DNA from: a bacterium
Lineage (GTDB): Bacteria > Ratteibacteria > UBA8468 > B48-G9 > JAFGKM01
Direction of reading: 5' to 3'
DNA: 9,448 nucleotides
Assembly: GCA_035370465.1 (NCBI GenBank)
Contig: DAOOVW010000058.1
Span: forward strand, 1 to 9,448
Part shown: piece after piece, positions 1-6,782 of the stretch
Layout of the letters: every line of letters starts with the position of its first letter
Numbering within the stretch: position 1 is the stretch's first letter
The notes under the pieces: model-generated
What the model was told of the DNA's origin: nothing
Database searches by the model: none
The model's input: the letters and a program-made list of their open reading frames with translations, nothing else
Program-made: the position numbers and the translations under genes

Positions 1-818
1 TTCATACAACAAATTCTGATGGGACTTTAACTCCTGATGAAATTTGTAAAATTTATAAAAATGCTGGTTATGATTTTATTTCAATAACAGACCATAATAA
101 ATTTACAATGCCTTCTGACTCACATAATTTACTTTTAATACCAGGGATAGAATTAACAAGTAATAGAAAAGGAGAATTTCATCTTGTGTGTATTGGAATT
201 GCAAAAGATATTGATGTAAAAGGTTTTTTCCCACAACAAATGATAAATACTGTCAATTTCAAAAAAGGAATACCTATAATTGCTCATCCATATTGGAGTG
301 GCCTAACATCAAGTTATGTTTTAAAATTATCTGGTTGGTTTGGAATTGAGATTTATAATAATACCTGTGAGAGAAGATGGGGAAAAGGTTCTTCAACTAT
401 TCACTGGGATGAGATTTTACAAAAAGGAAGAAAATGTTTTGGTTTTGCTGCTGATGATAGCCATCATCGTTTTGGAGAATTTTTAGAAGATGACATAGCA
501 GGAAGTTTTATAATGGTAAGGGCAAGCAAATTAGAAGAAGATGAGATATTAAATTCAATAAGAAATGGTTTTTTCTATTCTTCAATAGGTCCATTGATAC
601 AAAATTTTGAAGTATATAAAAAAAAGATTTATATAAAAACAACACCTGTTTATACCATTAATTTTATTGGATATGGATGGACAGGACAACTTTTTTCTGG
701 CAAAGGTAAGGAAATAACAGAAATTGAATATACAATTAAAGGAGAAGAAAAATATATAAGAGTTGAAATAACTGATAAAAACAATAAAAAAGCATGGACA
801 AATCCTGTTTATCTATAA
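1..818 (+). CDS. PHP-domain metallohydrolase (CehA/McbA-like), 5' truncated
   Basis: The reading frame is open from base 3, so the gene starts before the window; the ATG at 108 is internal because the PHP signature lies upstream of it. The visible residues begin HTTNSDGTLTP, the second His of the usual HxH metal motif, followed by a GYDFISITDHN motif. Then come GIELTS (metal Glu), IAHPYW (metal His) and AADDSHH (metal Asp/His). These are the ligand motifs of PHP-superfamily metal-dependent phosphoesterases. The C-terminal part, with NGFFYSSIGP followed by a beta-rich tail, looks like the CehA/McbA branch. Its substrate cannot be read from the sequence. It is separated by one nucleotide from the radical SAM gene, so the two are probably co-transcribed and translationally coupled. 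The fold is clear; the biochemical role is open. Confidence 0.85.
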   Translation, partial: HTTNSDGTLTPDEICKIYKNAGYDFISITDHNKFTMPSDSHNLLLIPGIELTSNRKGEFHLVCIGIAKDIDVKGFFPQQMINTVNFKKGIPIIAHPYWSGLTSSYVLKLSGWFGIEIYNNTCERRWGKGSSTIHWDEILQKGRKCFGFAADDSHHRFGEFLEDDIAGSFIMVRASKLEEDEILNSIRNGFFYSSIGPLIQNFEVYKKKIYIKTTPVYTINFIGYGWTGQLFSGKGKEITEIEYTIKGEEKYIRVEITDKNNKKAWTNPVYL

Positions 819-819
819 A

Positions 820-1854
820 ATGGATGAAACATTTCATATTCAATGGCATATTACAAATTCCTGCAATTTAAGATGCACACATTGTTATCAGGAAAATTTT
901 ACTTCTGAAAAAGATATTTATTTTGAATTTTTAAAGGGAATTTTTACCAATATTGAAAATTTTTTAAAAGAGAAAAATAAAAAACTTGTTCTTGACCTGA
1001 CTGGTGGAGAAATTTTTCTTTATAAGGACTGGAAGAAAATTATTAAATTGGTTTTTTCTTCAGAAATTGTAAAGAAAATTGGCATTATAACAAATGGTTT
1101 TTTCTTAAATGATTCAACAATGAAATTTTTAAAAAATTTTCCTGAAATTGAAATAAAAATATCAACAGAAGGAATTGAAAAAGAAATTTATGAATTTTAT
1201 AGAGGAAAAGGAAATTTTAAAAAATTTATAGAAGTTATGGAGATATTGAAAAGTATAAATTTTAATAAAACACTTATGTTTACAATAACGGAAAATAACA
1301 GTGAGCAGATGGAAAAAATTTTTGATTTTTGCAGACAATATAATTTCTCTAAATTTATTATTGAAAGATTTATTCCATTGGGAAATGGTAAAGAAATGAG
1401 AGAGGATATTGTAAAAATTGATACATGGTGTAAAATAATAAAAATTTTATTTGAAAAATGTGGTTTAGAATTTGATATTGCTGATATTCTGCCTTATAGA
1501 GGTTTTATGGTTGAAATGAAAAATGAAGGAAATTTTCTTTATGGTGCTTCGTGCATAGTTGGCAGAGATGGAATGGCAATAATGCCAGAAGGGGATGTTT
1601 ATCCTTGTAGAAGATTTCCACTTAAAATAGGTAATTTATTACAACAAAAATTATCTGATATATGGGAAAATTCATCTGTTTTAAATTTATCAAGGGATAA
1701 GAAAAATTTGAAAGGTATTTGTAAAGGGTGTATAATTAATGATTGCTTTGGGTGTAGAGCCCTTGCATATAGTTTAAAAAATGATTTTTTAGAAGAAGAT
1801 ATTTTATGTTTTTTAAATTGGAAAGGAGGGGAAAATGTCAATGGTACCAAGTAA
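820..1854 (+). CDS. Radical SAM / SPASM domain protein
   Basis: The 344-aa protein starts at an ATG one base after the previous stop, with no clear Shine-Dalgarno, which suggests coupling. Residues 15-22 (CNLRCTHC) are the CxxxCxxC motif that binds the radical SAM 4Fe-4S cluster, and LTGGE at 60-64 is the SAM-binding GGE motif. The C-terminus carries a near-canonical SPASM signature for auxiliary Fe-S clusters: Cys245, twelve residues, then GDVYPC (Cys263), CKGC (301, 304), CFGC (309, 312) and a final Cys330. SPASM enzymes often modify peptides or proteins (anaerobic sulfatase maturases, PqqE-type enzymes, heme-pathway relatives), but nothing here fixes the substrate. No small precursor-peptide gene is visible next to it. 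The last 20 bases overlap the arginine decarboxylase gene. Family assignment is firm; function is unknown. Confidence 0.9.
   Translation: MDETFHIQWHITNSCNLRCTHCYQENFTSEKDIYFEFLKGIFTNIENFLKEKNKKLVLDLTGGEIFLYKDWKKIIKLVFSSEIVKKIGIITNGFFLNDSTMKFLKNFPEIEIKISTEGIEKEIYEFYRGKGNFKKFIEVMEILKSINFNKTLMFTITENNSEQMEKIFDFCRQYNFSKFIIERFIPLGNGKEMREDIVKIDTWCKIIKILFEKCGLEFDIADILPYRGFMVEMKNEGNFLYGASCIVGRDGMAIMPEGDVYPCRRFPLKIGNLLQQKLSDIWENSSVLNLSRDKKNLKGICKGCIINDCFGCRALAYSLKNDFLEEDILCFLNWKGGENVNGTK
1824..1829 (+). promoter_or_regulatory. Shine-Dalgarno of the arginine decarboxylase gene
   Basis: AGGAGG lies five bases before the ATG at 1835, inside the last codons of the radical SAM gene. It is the strongest ribosome-binding site in this operon; the other genes of the run have none visible. 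It favours the ATG at 1835 over the in-frame ATG at 1841, and hints that the decarboxylase is the most efficiently translated member. Confidence 0.75.
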
Positions 1855-2383
1855 GGTTTTTTTAACAAAAGGGGTTGGTAAAGATAAAGAGGAATTAACG
1901 AGTTTTGAGAGAGCATTAAGAAATGCTGGTATTGCTCAATTTAATCTCGTTAGTATATCAAGTATATTTCCTCCTAATTGTAAACTGATTTCTAAAAAAG
2001 AGGGACTTGCACTTTTGCAACCAGGACAAGTTGTATATACTGTTATAAGCAGAAACAAAACAAATGAACCGCATAGATTGATAACATCAGCAGTGGGTAT
2101 TGCTATTCCAAAAGATAAAAATCAATATGGGTATTTATCTGAACATGCTGGATTCGGAGAGACAGAAGATAAAGCAGGGGATTATGCAGAAGACTTAGCA
2201 GCAACAATGCTTGCAACTATTTTAGGACTTGAATTTAATCCTGATTCTTCCTATGATGAAAAAAAAGAAATATGGAAAATGTCAGAAGGAATAGTTAAAA
2301 CAACAAGTATAGTTCAATCAGCAATAGGGGAGAAAAACGGTCTCTGGACAACTGTTGTGGCAGTTGCCGTTTTTATTCTATAA
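1835..2383 (+). CDS. pdaD: Pyruvoyl-dependent arginine decarboxylase
   Basis: This 182-aa protein has the length and motifs of the PvlArgDC family, which converts arginine to agmatine and CO2 in the cytosol. The family self-cleaves at a Ser-Ser bond in a VSSIxPP context, turning the second Ser into a pyruvoyl cofactor. Here the sequence is SISSIFPPNC, so cleavage is expected between Ser42 and Ser43, giving a small beta chain and a larger alpha chain. Further family features are the N-terminal PSKVFLTKGVG, the AIPKDKNQYGYLSEHAGFGET block and an acidic DYAEDLA helix. It overlaps the radical SAM gene by 20 bp, and its stop shares one base with the next start (TAATG). The agmatinase-like gene directly behind it supports an agmatine route to putrescine. 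The family is best known from archaea and occurs in scattered bacteria. Confidence 0.92.
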   Translation: MSMVPSKVFLTKGVGKDKEELTSFERALRNAGIAQFNLVSISSIFPPNCKLISKKEGLALLQPGQVVYTVISRNKTNEPHRLITSAVGIAIPKDKNQYGYLSEHAGFGETEDKAGDYAEDLAATMLATILGLEFNPDSSYDEKKEIWKMSEGIVKTTSIVQSAIGEKNGLWTTVVAVAVFIL

Positions 2384-3270
2384 TGGAAAACAATTTCTTA
2401 GGTATAAAAAATACAAGTTTTAAATCATCAAAATTTCTTATTTTATCTATCCCTGTTGAACTTACCACTTCTTTTGGAAAAGGGACACAATTTGCTCCTG
2501 AAAATATAATATTTTCTTCTAAACAACTTGAGTTTTTTGATGAACAATTCAAGATAGAACCATATAAATATGGAATAAAAACACTTGAACCATTACAAAT
2601 TGATGTAAAAAATTCCCACTCAATGCTGAAAAAGATAGAAAACAGCATAAAAAAACTCATTAAAGAGAGGAAAATAATAATTTCAATAGGGGGGGAGCAT
2701 ACTATAACTTATGGAATTATAAAGGGATTTAAACATTTTTACGAAAATTTTAATGTCCTTATTCTTGATGCTCATGCTGATTTAAGAGATAAATATCAAA
2801 ATAGTAAATTTTCTCATGCTTGTGTTTCAAGAAGAATTACAGAAGAAGATTTAAAGGTTCATATTTTAGGAGTAAGAAACATGAGTAAAGAAGAATTTTT
2901 ATTTACAGAAAGTAATAAAGAAAATATAAAGATATTTTATTCTTACCAGATGAAAAAAACAGATTGGAGAAAAGAAATAGTTGAGAAATTACCTTCCGGG
3001 AAATATTATTTAAGTATAGATGCTGATTTCTTTGACCCTTCTTTGATTCCAGAAGTTGGAACACCTGAACCAGGGGGATTTTTCTGGGATGAAACAATTG
3101 AATTTTTTGAAAATTTTATTTTAAGGAAAGATATTGAATTGATTGGATTTGACTTTGTTGAACTATCTCCAAAGAGATTGGATTCCCCTTCGTCTTTTAT
3201 TTCTGCAAAAATAATTTATAAACTAATTGGGCTTTTATCTTTAAATGAAGATAAAAATCATAGGAAATAG
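2383..3270 (+). CDS. speB: Agmatinase-family ureohydrolase
   Basis: The 295-aa protein belongs to the arginase/agmatinase family, binuclear-manganese enzymes that release urea. The metal-ligand motifs are all present: GGEH (103-106), DAHADLRD (129-136) and SIDADFFDP (211-219), with the conserved GTPEPGG and a GFDFVELSP motif after them. With an arginine decarboxylase immediately upstream (overlap of one base, TAATG, no separate Shine-Dalgarno), agmatine is the most likely substrate, with putrescine as product. Arginase, guanidinobutyrase or formiminoglutamase activity cannot be excluded by motif reading alone. The last 26 bases overlap the start of the P-loop gene, so the two are in one transcript. 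Confidence 0.88.
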   Translation: MENNFLGIKNTSFKSSKFLILSIPVELTTSFGKGTQFAPENIIFSSKQLEFFDEQFKIEPYKYGIKTLEPLQIDVKNSHSMLKKIENSIKKLIKERKIIISIGGEHTITYGIIKGFKHFYENFNVLILDAHADLRDKYQNSKFSHACVSRRITEEDLKVHILGVRNMSKEEFLFTESNKENIKIFYSYQMKKTDWRKEIVEKLPSGKYYLSIDADFFDPSLIPEVGTPEPGGFFWDETIEFFENFILRKDIELIGFDFVELSPKRLDSPSSFISAKIIYKLIGLLSLNEDKNHRK

Positions 3271-4099
3271 ACACTTTGAAATTCTTTTTCAGAAGAAAAT
3301 AAATAAAATACTTCTAATTGGGAATGTGGATACCGGAAAGACCACGATTTTGAAAGAAATTGCAAGAAAATTTATTTTTTATTCAATTCCTGTTACCATA
3401 ATTGATTGTGATATAGGGCAATCATTTATAGGACCTCCAACAACTATATCTCTTATCAAATTAAAGAAAAATGTTTATAATTTTTTCCCATTTCCTGATA
3501 GATTTTATTTTACAGGTGCTATATCTCCATCTTCAAATATAATTGGTTTTCTCACGGGAATTGAAAAAATAGAAGAAGTATGTAAAAGAGAAAAAAATGA
3601 GAAAATCCTTATTGATACAACTGGCTATATTAAAGATAAAATAGCAAGAGAAATAAAAATTCACAAAATAGAAGTTTTTTCTCCTGACCTTGTTTTATTA
3701 CTTGAAAAAAAAGATGAACTATTCTTTGTGAGAAATTTTTTAAGATATTCAAAAATAAAATTTTTAACAATTAAAATTCCAGAAAATTTTCCTGTTAAAA
3801 CAATAACTGAAAGAGAAGAAAACAGGAGCGAAAAATTTAGGAGATACTTTCGCATAACAGATAAAATAAAAATAAATATAAATAATATTTCAATAAAAAA
3901 GATAAATTTAGATGAAGGAATATCTTTAAATAATCCAGATGGTTTGCTATTATCTTTAAGAGATAGAAACTTAAATGATAGAGTTCTTGGAGTAATTTCA
4001 AAAAAAGAAAGGGATTTTTTAGAAGTTTTTTATCCAAAGGGGAAAATTGATTTTGAAGTGAAAGGAATTGCTATTAGTAATATAAAAATAGATTTTTGA
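3245..4099 (+). CDS. Clp1/Grc3-like P-loop NTPase (possible polynucleotide 5'-kinase)
   Basis: The 284-aa protein has a Walker A loop GNVDTGKTT (26-34). The motif IDCDIGQSFIGPPTTISL follows from residue 53, matching the DxDxGQ...PPgtiSL block that characterises the Clp1/Grc3 P-loop family. FTGAISPSSN and ILIDTTGYIKD are the expected following segments. The C-terminal part, ending in a beta-rich stretch near VISKKERDFLEV, resembles the small C-terminal domain of the family. Clp1/Grc3 proteins are RNA 5'-kinases acting in tRNA, rRNA or mRNA processing in eukaryotes and archaea; bacterial members are little studied, so activity and substrate are inferred. It starts inside the 3' end of the speB-like gene (26-bp overlap) and ends 15 bp from the 3' end of a convergent tRNA-Leu gene. 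No terminator is visible between them. Confidence 0.78.
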   Translation: MKIKIIGNRHFEILFQKKINKILLIGNVDTGKTTILKEIARKFIFYSIPVTIIDCDIGQSFIGPPTTISLIKLKKNVYNFFPFPDRFYFTGAISPSSNIIGFLTGIEKIEEVCKREKNEKILIDTTGYIKDKIAREIKIHKIEVFSPDLVLLLEKKDELFFVRNFLRYSKIKFLTIKIPENFPVKTITEREENRSEKFRRYFRITDKIKININNISIKKINLDEGISLNNPDGLLLSLRDRNLNDRVLGVISKKERDFLEVFYPKGKIDFEVKGIAISNIKIDF

Positions 4100-4114
4100 T
4101 TTTGAGTGATAAAA

Positions 4115-4199
4115 TGCCGAAGAGGGGATTTGAACCCCTACCCGCTATAATGCGGACCAGGTCCTGAACCTGGCGCGTCTGCCGTTCCGCCACTTCGGC
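4115..4199 (-). tRNA. tRNA-Leu (anticodon CAG)
   Basis: On the minus strand the sequence folds as an 85-nt class II tRNA. The seven-pair acceptor stem is GCCGAAG with CTTCGGC and discriminator A. The anticodon arm is CCAGG-TTCAGGA-CCTGG, with CAG at loop positions 3-5. A long variable arm (TCCGCATTATAGCGGG) and a T arm AGGGG-TTCAAAT-CCCCT follow. The CAG anticodon and long variable arm give leucine, reading CUG codons. CCA is not encoded; the bases after the discriminator are TTTTATC. The first 16 nt of this tRNA are copied twice upstream in the 222-bp tandem repeat, which also makes up its whole 5' flank. Confidence 0.95.
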
Positions 4200-4647
4200 T
4201 TTACTCTTCTTTTACATTTCTACTGACGACCTATATTCTTACAAAATTTCTCTGCTTATCACAGTTGTGCTACAATTTCTTCTTTTTTACTTCTTTCTCT
4301 ATAATTGCTGTTTACTTCTTTTTTACCCAAATTTCCCTGCTCTCATCCGCACCAGCTCGGCGTAAGCAAGTCATAGTAAAGTATTAGGGGAAAAACAACG
4401 CCGAGGTTCCGCCACTTCGGCTTTACTTTTCTTTTACATTTCTACTGACGACCTATATTCTTACAAAATTTCTCTGCTTATCACAGTTGTGCTACAATTT
4501 CTTCTTTTTTACTTCTTTCTCTATAATTGCTGTTTACTTCTTTTTTACCCAAATTTCCCTGCTCTCATCCGCACCAGCTCGGCGTAAGCAAGTCATAGTA
4601 AAGTATTAGGGGAAAAACAACGCCGAGGTTCCGCCACTTCGGCTTTT
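4184..4647. repeat. 222-bp tandem direct repeat seeded by the tRNA-Leu 5' end
   Basis: Two units, 4184-4405 and 4406-4627, are identical except for one C/T difference (4206 versus 4428). A third partial copy starts at 4628 and diverges after about 20 bases. Each unit begins with the 16 bases that are the 5' end of the tRNA-Leu gene (read on the minus strand). Next come about 150 bp of pyrimidine-rich sequence, then a CTCGGCG / CGCCGAG inverted pair separated by 36 nt (4356-4362 with 4399-4405, and 4578-4584 with 4621-4627). No convincing gene lies inside. On the minus strand each unit holds a short open tail of 15 codons (AELVRMRAGKFG then stop) directly preceded by a stop, at most a remnant. 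The region spans the whole gap between holB and the tRNA. Confidence 0.95.
4400..4430 (+). terminator. Possible terminator-like hairpin at repeat junction 1
   Basis: GCCGAGG (4400-4406) pairs with CTTCGGC (4415-4421), seven pairs including one G-U, around an 8-nt loop. It is followed by TTTACTTTT. On the + strand it could stop transcripts coming from the speB/P-loop operon. It is made from a tRNA acceptor-stem fragment, so the terminator role is only inferred. Confidence 0.35.
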
Positions 4648-4652
4648 ACTCT
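4622..4652 (+). terminator. Possible terminator-like hairpin at repeat junction 2
   Basis: This is the second occurrence of the GCCGAGG / CTTCGGC hairpin (4622-4628 with 4637-4643), followed by TTTTACTCTTT. It stands between the repeat and the 3' end of holB, where a + strand terminator would keep transcription out of the convergent holB gene. Confidence 0.35.
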
Positions 4653-4662
4653 TTGAATAGTA

Positions 4663-5505
4663 TTACAGGGAAGAGTTGATAAAAAAAGAAAAAAATAAAT
4701 TTTCAAGAGCGAGTTTTATATTTACATTATATCTTATTCTGTTTTTTGTCTCTATTGTTTTCTCAATATTTTCTATATCAATTTTTTCAACCACTTTCTT
4801 ATCAAAAATATTTTTATTTACCAATAAATTAGATGATAACCCATTTTTTTTAAAATAAATATCTCTTAAAATAATAGAGATATTTTCCAAAAAACCTTCA
4901 ATTTCTTCTCTTTCTTTTTCTTTCACAAAAGTATCAATTAACTTGAAAAAATCAAAATATTTTTTTTCTTCCAATGTAGATATAATTTCATTAAATTTAT
5001 TTCCGCTTTTTTCCATTTCTTCATTAAATTCAGGAAGACAATAATTTAATTTTAATTTATGGCATCTGGATATTATTGTTGGGAGAAAAAAATTTATGTT
5101 ATCGCTCAATATAATAATATTTGAATAAGAAGGTGGTTCTTCAAGAATTTTTAAAAAAGAGTTTGCTGCTTCTTCTTTTATAAAATTTATCTGGAAAATA
5201 TATGACTTTGATTTTCCTAAATATGGGCTTATGAAAATATCTTCTTTTATCCATCTAACTGTATCTATTGAAAGCAAACTTTTTTCAGGAATTATCCATT
5301 TTACATCAGGGTGTGTTCTGTTTTTTATTTTTAAACAACTATCACATTTTCCACAACAAAAATTTTCACAATTCAAAGAAGATGCTAAAAAAGTAGCAAC
5401 TTCAATTCTTTCCTGTTTTGTTCCTCCATAAATAATATAAGAGTTACCTAATTTATCAAATTTTTTAGAGTTTATTATAAATTTTTTAATATCTTCTATA
5501 TTCAT
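4663..5505 (-). CDS. holB: DNA polymerase III delta-prime subunit
   Basis: This 280-aa protein is the delta-prime clamp-loader subunit, part of the complex that opens the beta sliding clamp on DNA. It has the zinc-module cysteines Cys46, Cys51, Cys54 and Cys57 (CGKCDSC). The typical SIDTVRWIKEDI and SPYLGKSKSYIFQ segments follow, then AANSFLKILEEPP and the ISRC motif that supplies the arginine finger to the neighbouring ATPase. The Walker A position reads GGTKQER, without the GKT needed for ATP binding, as expected for a delta-prime subunit that does not hydrolyse ATP. It is somewhat shorter than the 334-aa E. coli protein. Its start lies 20 bp inside the end of tmk, a common bacterial pairing. 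It ends just before the 222-bp repeat. Confidence 0.9.
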   Translation of the reverse strand: MNIEDIKKFIINSKKFDKLGNSYIIYGGTKQERIEVATFLASSLNCENFCCGKCDSCLKIKNRTHPDVKWIIPEKSLLSIDTVRWIKEDIFISPYLGKSKSYIFQINFIKEEAANSFLKILEEPPSYSNIIILSDNINFFLPTIISRCHKLKLNYCLPEFNEEMEKSGNKFNEIISTLEEKKYFDFFKLIDTFVKEKEREEIEGFLENISIILRDIYFKKNGLSSNLLVNKNIFDKKVVEKIDIENIEKTIETKNRIRYNVNIKLALENLFFSFFINSSL

Positions 5506-6112
5506 CTTTAAATTTTTCCCATGTTTCTATAATTTCCATATGTGTTTTTTGGACTGTTTTTCTTTTTATAACATTGACATTATTTAAACTTTTTGAAATT
5601 TTTAAATATCCTTCTCTTACCTTTCTTTGAAATTGGATTGATTCATTCTCAATTCTATCTTTCTTTTTTTTATTTAAAACAGATATAACAGATTCTGGTT
5701 TAACATCAATAACAAAGGTTATATCAGGAAAATATTTATCAATAAAGTATTTATGGATTGTCATTATAAGTTTTTCCGATATACCTCTTCCATATCCCTG
5801 ATATGCAATTGTTGAGTAAATATATCTATCAAGAATTACAGTTGAACCACTATCTTTTTCCTTTTTAATTTTTTCCTGGAGAAGTTGGGACCTAGATGCA
5901 AGGTATAAGAAAAGTTCAGTCCATTTATCAATATTACTTTTATTATTTAGTAGTAACTTCCTTATTTTCTCTCCAATTACAGTTCCACCTGGCTCATAAA
6001 GCAAAATTGTTTTTTCTCCATTTTCCTTTAAATATTTTTCAAATAGTTTTGCCTGTGTGCTTTTCCCACAACCATCAATACCTTCAAAACTTATAATAAG
6101 TCCTTTTTTCAT
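5486..6112 (-). CDS. tmk: Thymidylate kinase
   Basis: The 208-aa protein phosphorylates dTMP to dTDP in the cytosol for DNA synthesis. The P-loop is FEGIDGCGKST near the N-terminus. EPGGT follows (substrate-binding loop), as do the DRYIYSTIAYQG segment with the DRY motif and a basic lid region around KKKKDRIENE. Length is normal for bacterial Tmk. Its ATG overlaps the stop of the upstream membrane-protein gene by one base (TAATG), with no Shine-Dalgarno visible, and its last 20 bases overlap holB. The tmk-holB order is a frequent replication-gene pair. Confidence 0.95.
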   Translation of the reverse strand: MKKGLIISFEGIDGCGKSTQAKLFEKYLKENGEKTILLYEPGGTVIGEKIRKLLLNNKSNIDKWTELFLYLASRSQLLQEKIKKEKDSGSTVILDRYIYSTIAYQGYGRGISEKLIMTIHKYFIDKYFPDITFVIDVKPESVISVLNKKKKDRIENESIQFQRKVREGYLKISKSLNNVNVIKRKTVQKTHMEIIETWEKFKDEYRRY

Positions 6113-6708
6113 TATATAAATTTAAAATATACCTTTCCGAGAATCTCGTTTCCACTTTTAATTATTAATTCAAACTTTGTTTTTTCCTTATCAATTGCCT
6201 TATCCTTTCTTATATTCTTATAACTTATCCAGAAGTTAATATCATTTGTAGTATTTTTGCTTTCTGGAACAAATCCAACAAAATTTGCTTTAATATGTTT
6301 TCTCTCCGGCTTTATTTCAACTTTTGTTATCCTAAATTTTGTTTCTTTTGGTATTTCAATTTCATCCTCTGAAGTTGCTTCCAATATTGCTCCGTCCATT
6401 TCAATATAAACAAGTAAAGATGTTTCTTCTGGTTTTATATCAATATTTTTTCCATCCTCAGTAATTTTTTCTTCAACTTTTACAACAGGCAAATTGATGC
6501 TTTTTTTTGATACAGAAGAGCATTGGATATTTTGATAAAAAAATAATAAAAAGTAATAGTATGAAATACCGGTAAATATTAAAGAAAGAACAAAAGAAAT
6601 CCATCCTTTTTTCCTATTAGTTATAAAAACAATTTCTGACAAAATAAGCAAAATTATTGATAAAGATATTAAAATAACAGCGATTATTTTTCCAAAAATT
6701 GGACTCAT
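6112..6708 (-). CDS. Unidentified two-helix membrane protein
   Basis: I do not recognise this 198-aa protein. It has two hydrophobic segments (about residues 5-28 and 36-58) joined by a short basic loop (NRKKGW). By the positive-inside rule the loop is cytoplasmic and both ends face outward. The remaining 135 residues are soluble, with alternating hydrophobic and charged residues suggesting a beta-rich extracytoplasmic domain. That domain has one cysteine just after the second helix and a conserved-looking VYIEMDGAILEATSEDEIEIP stretch of SH3-like or beta-sandwich flavour. Lipoprotein or enzyme motifs are absent. The ATG is supported by an AAGGAG Shine-Dalgarno. The stop shares a base with the tmk start, so it is in the tmk-holB transcript, but nothing ties its job to replication. 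Confidence 0.8.
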   Translation of the reverse strand: MSPIFGKIIAVILISLSIILLILSEIVFITNRKKGWISFVLSLIFTGISYYYFLLFFYQNIQCSSVSKKSINLPVVKVEEKITEDGKNIDIKPEETSLLVYIEMDGAILEATSEDEIEIPKETKFRITKVEIKPERKHIKANFVGFVPESKNTTNDINFWISYKNIRKDKAIDKEKTKFELIIKSGNEILGKVYFKFI

Positions 6709-6713
6709 TTTTT

Positions 6714-6719
6714 CTCCTT
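6714..6719 (-). promoter_or_regulatory. Shine-Dalgarno of the two-helix membrane protein gene
   Basis: On the minus strand AAGGAG stands five bases before the ATG at 6708. It fixes this start. With a 74-bp gap from the cyclase gene, it suggests independent translation initiation for the first gene of the tmk-holB group. Confidence 0.7.
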
Positions 6720-6782
6720 GGTTTAATTAGTTATAATTTTTAAAAACCTTCATTTATATTCCATTTCTTATTTTAACTCTTT

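Noticed and set aside
108..818. Start of the PHP gene at the ATG at 108
   Set aside because: The same frame is open to the window edge, and the bases before 108 encode the essential HTTNSDG and TDHN metal motifs.
1599..1916. A minus-strand frame across the radical SAM and decarboxylase junction
   Set aside because: Both + strand genes have strong motifs here, including the SPASM cysteines and a good Shine-Dalgarno. The antisense translation matches nothing.
4184..4647. CRISPR array
   Set aside because: Repeated blocks of 222 bp are identical throughout, with no unique spacers between short repeats, and no cas genes are present.
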